64,000 nt of DNA from Lactobacillus helsingborgensis. Lineage in GTDB: Bacteria > Bacillota > Bacilli > Lactobacillales > Lactobacillaceae. The translations under genes were made by a program, and so were the position numbers. Below, piece after piece: positions 63,607-64,000 of the stretch; position 1 is the stretch's first letter; every line of letters starts with the position of its first letter. The stretch lies in NCBI RefSeq assembly GCF_000970855.1, contig NZ_KQ034046.1, positions 530,084-594,083 on the forward strand, read 5' to 3'. The notes below the pieces were generated by a model, which was given only the letters and a program-made list of their open reading frames with translations, was not told the DNA's origin and did not search any database.

Positions 63607-64000
63607 ATGGATGAAAATAAAATTCGGGAGCTTTATGCCAAGAATGATATTTCTGAAGTTTATACTAATCTTCACTCATCTTCTGCAGGTCTGACCTCTG
63701 CAGAAGCAACCGCAAGATTAGAAAAATACGGTCGTAACGAAATTAAAAAGTCGCAAGAAGAATCAGAATGGAAAGCATTTTTTAAAAATTTCATCAGTAT
63801 GATGGCAATTTTATTATGGATTTCTGGTTTAGTTGCTATGTTTAGCGGAACAATAGAGCTGGGAATTGCAATCTGGCTGGTTAATATTATTAACGGTCTC
63901 TTTAGTTTCTGGCAGGAGAGAGCAGCTAAGAGAGCCACAGATGCTTTGAATAATATGTTACCGACCTATGTTCAGGCCATACGTGACGGCAAAAAAATAC
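63607..64000 (+). CDS. Cation-translocating P-type ATPase (3' partial)
   Basis: The 5' end of a P-type ATPase running off the right edge. The N-terminal cation-ATPase domain shows NLHSSSAGLTSAEATARLEK and YGRNEIKKSQEES, then two membrane helices (MMAILLWISGLVAMFSG, and GIAIWLVNIINGLFSFWQE) and the start of the actuator domain. Start ATG 63607 after AAGAGG at 10 bases (ATG 63598 is also in frame). The phosphorylation site and ion-binding region are outside the window, so the ion (Ca, Mg or Na/K type) cannot be told. Confidence 0.9.
   Translation, partial: MDENKIRELYAKNDISEVYTNLHSSSAGLTSAEATARLEKYGRNEIKKSQEESEWKAFFKNFISMMAILLWISGLVAMFSGTIELGIAIWLVNIINGLFSFWQERAAKRATDALNNMLPTYVQAIRDGKKI

Noticed and set aside
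1-64000. CRISPR arrays or integrated prophage
   Set aside because: No regularly spaced repeats, no cas-like genes and no phage structural genes were seen; the only recombinase belongs to the hsdS locus.

Overview
The window is low-GC Firmicute chromosome, most likely a member of Lactobacillus in the strict sense (acidophilus/delbrueckii group). The evidence is strongly AT-biased codon use and AGGAG-type ribosome sites, together with a D-2-hydroxyacid (D-lactate-type) dehydrogenase, a mevalonate-pathway operon, clpE with a CIRCE element, HPr/enzyme I, Spx/MecA and lactobacillus-type remnants of IS3 and IS30 elements. The species cannot be fixed from the sequence alone.

Region by region: (1) 1-1255 is the end of an RlmD/TrmA-type rRNA methyltransferase. 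(2) 1.26-7.0 kb is an AT-rich decay zone with an IS3 fossil, a helical protein with an HEPN-like motif, an orphan TIR-like protein, several broken genes (a pyrimidine-dimer-glycosylase-like gene and a DUF7010-like membrane gene) and an intact LytTR-DUF3021 regulatory pair. (3) 7.0-16.6 kb is a restriction island: hsdM, three hsdS genes or gene halves, an inverted silent hsdS cassette, a tyrosine recombinase, hsdR and an Mrr-type endonuclease. Four copies of a 14-bp site (9043, 9671, 11790, 12388) bound two swappable 3' specificity cassettes, so the locus looks like a phase-variable type I restriction-modification system. (4) 16.6-24.7 kb holds a YbaK-type deacylase, a decayed stretch with a possible structured RNA, a methionine-type T-box in front of an amidohydrolase, D-2-hydroxyacid dehydrogenase, a GH25-like/DEAD helicase/PTS EIIC operon and tRNA-Arg(CCT). 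(5) 25.4-29.9 kb is a mannose-class PTS operon with a consensus promoter, an RAT antiterminator site and terminator, its own BglG-type antiterminator, and a Nif3-like gene overlapping that regulator.

(6) 30-46.5 kb is housekeeping DNA: UDP-GlcNAc 2-epimerase, GtrA, flavodoxin, methionine aminopeptidase, BrkB, GalU, the thiolase-HMG-CoA reductase-HMG-CoA synthase operon, an alpha/beta hydrolase, a second RlmD paralogue, RecX, a CBS/CorC protein and RF3. (7) 46.5-50.95 kb is a mosaic insertion flanked by IS3 remnants. It contains a decayed PLP-decarboxylase/flavin-oxidoreductase fusion, an Rgg-like regulator, and an MFS exporter that is very GC-rich except for its first dozen codons. (8) 51-64 kb carries clpE, ptsHI, spx-mecA-coiA, and genes for YjbH-like, CYTH, small alarmone synthetase, NAD kinase and RluA proteins, in an order that matches the Bacillus subtilis yjb region as I remember it, then a lactonase and the start of a P-type ATPase.

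The most striking system is the hsdS shuffling locus, where the recombinase gene sits inside the rearranging region. The orphan TIR-like gene, the methionine T-box, the BglG-controlled mannose PTS and the mosaic Rgg locus are the next most interesting.
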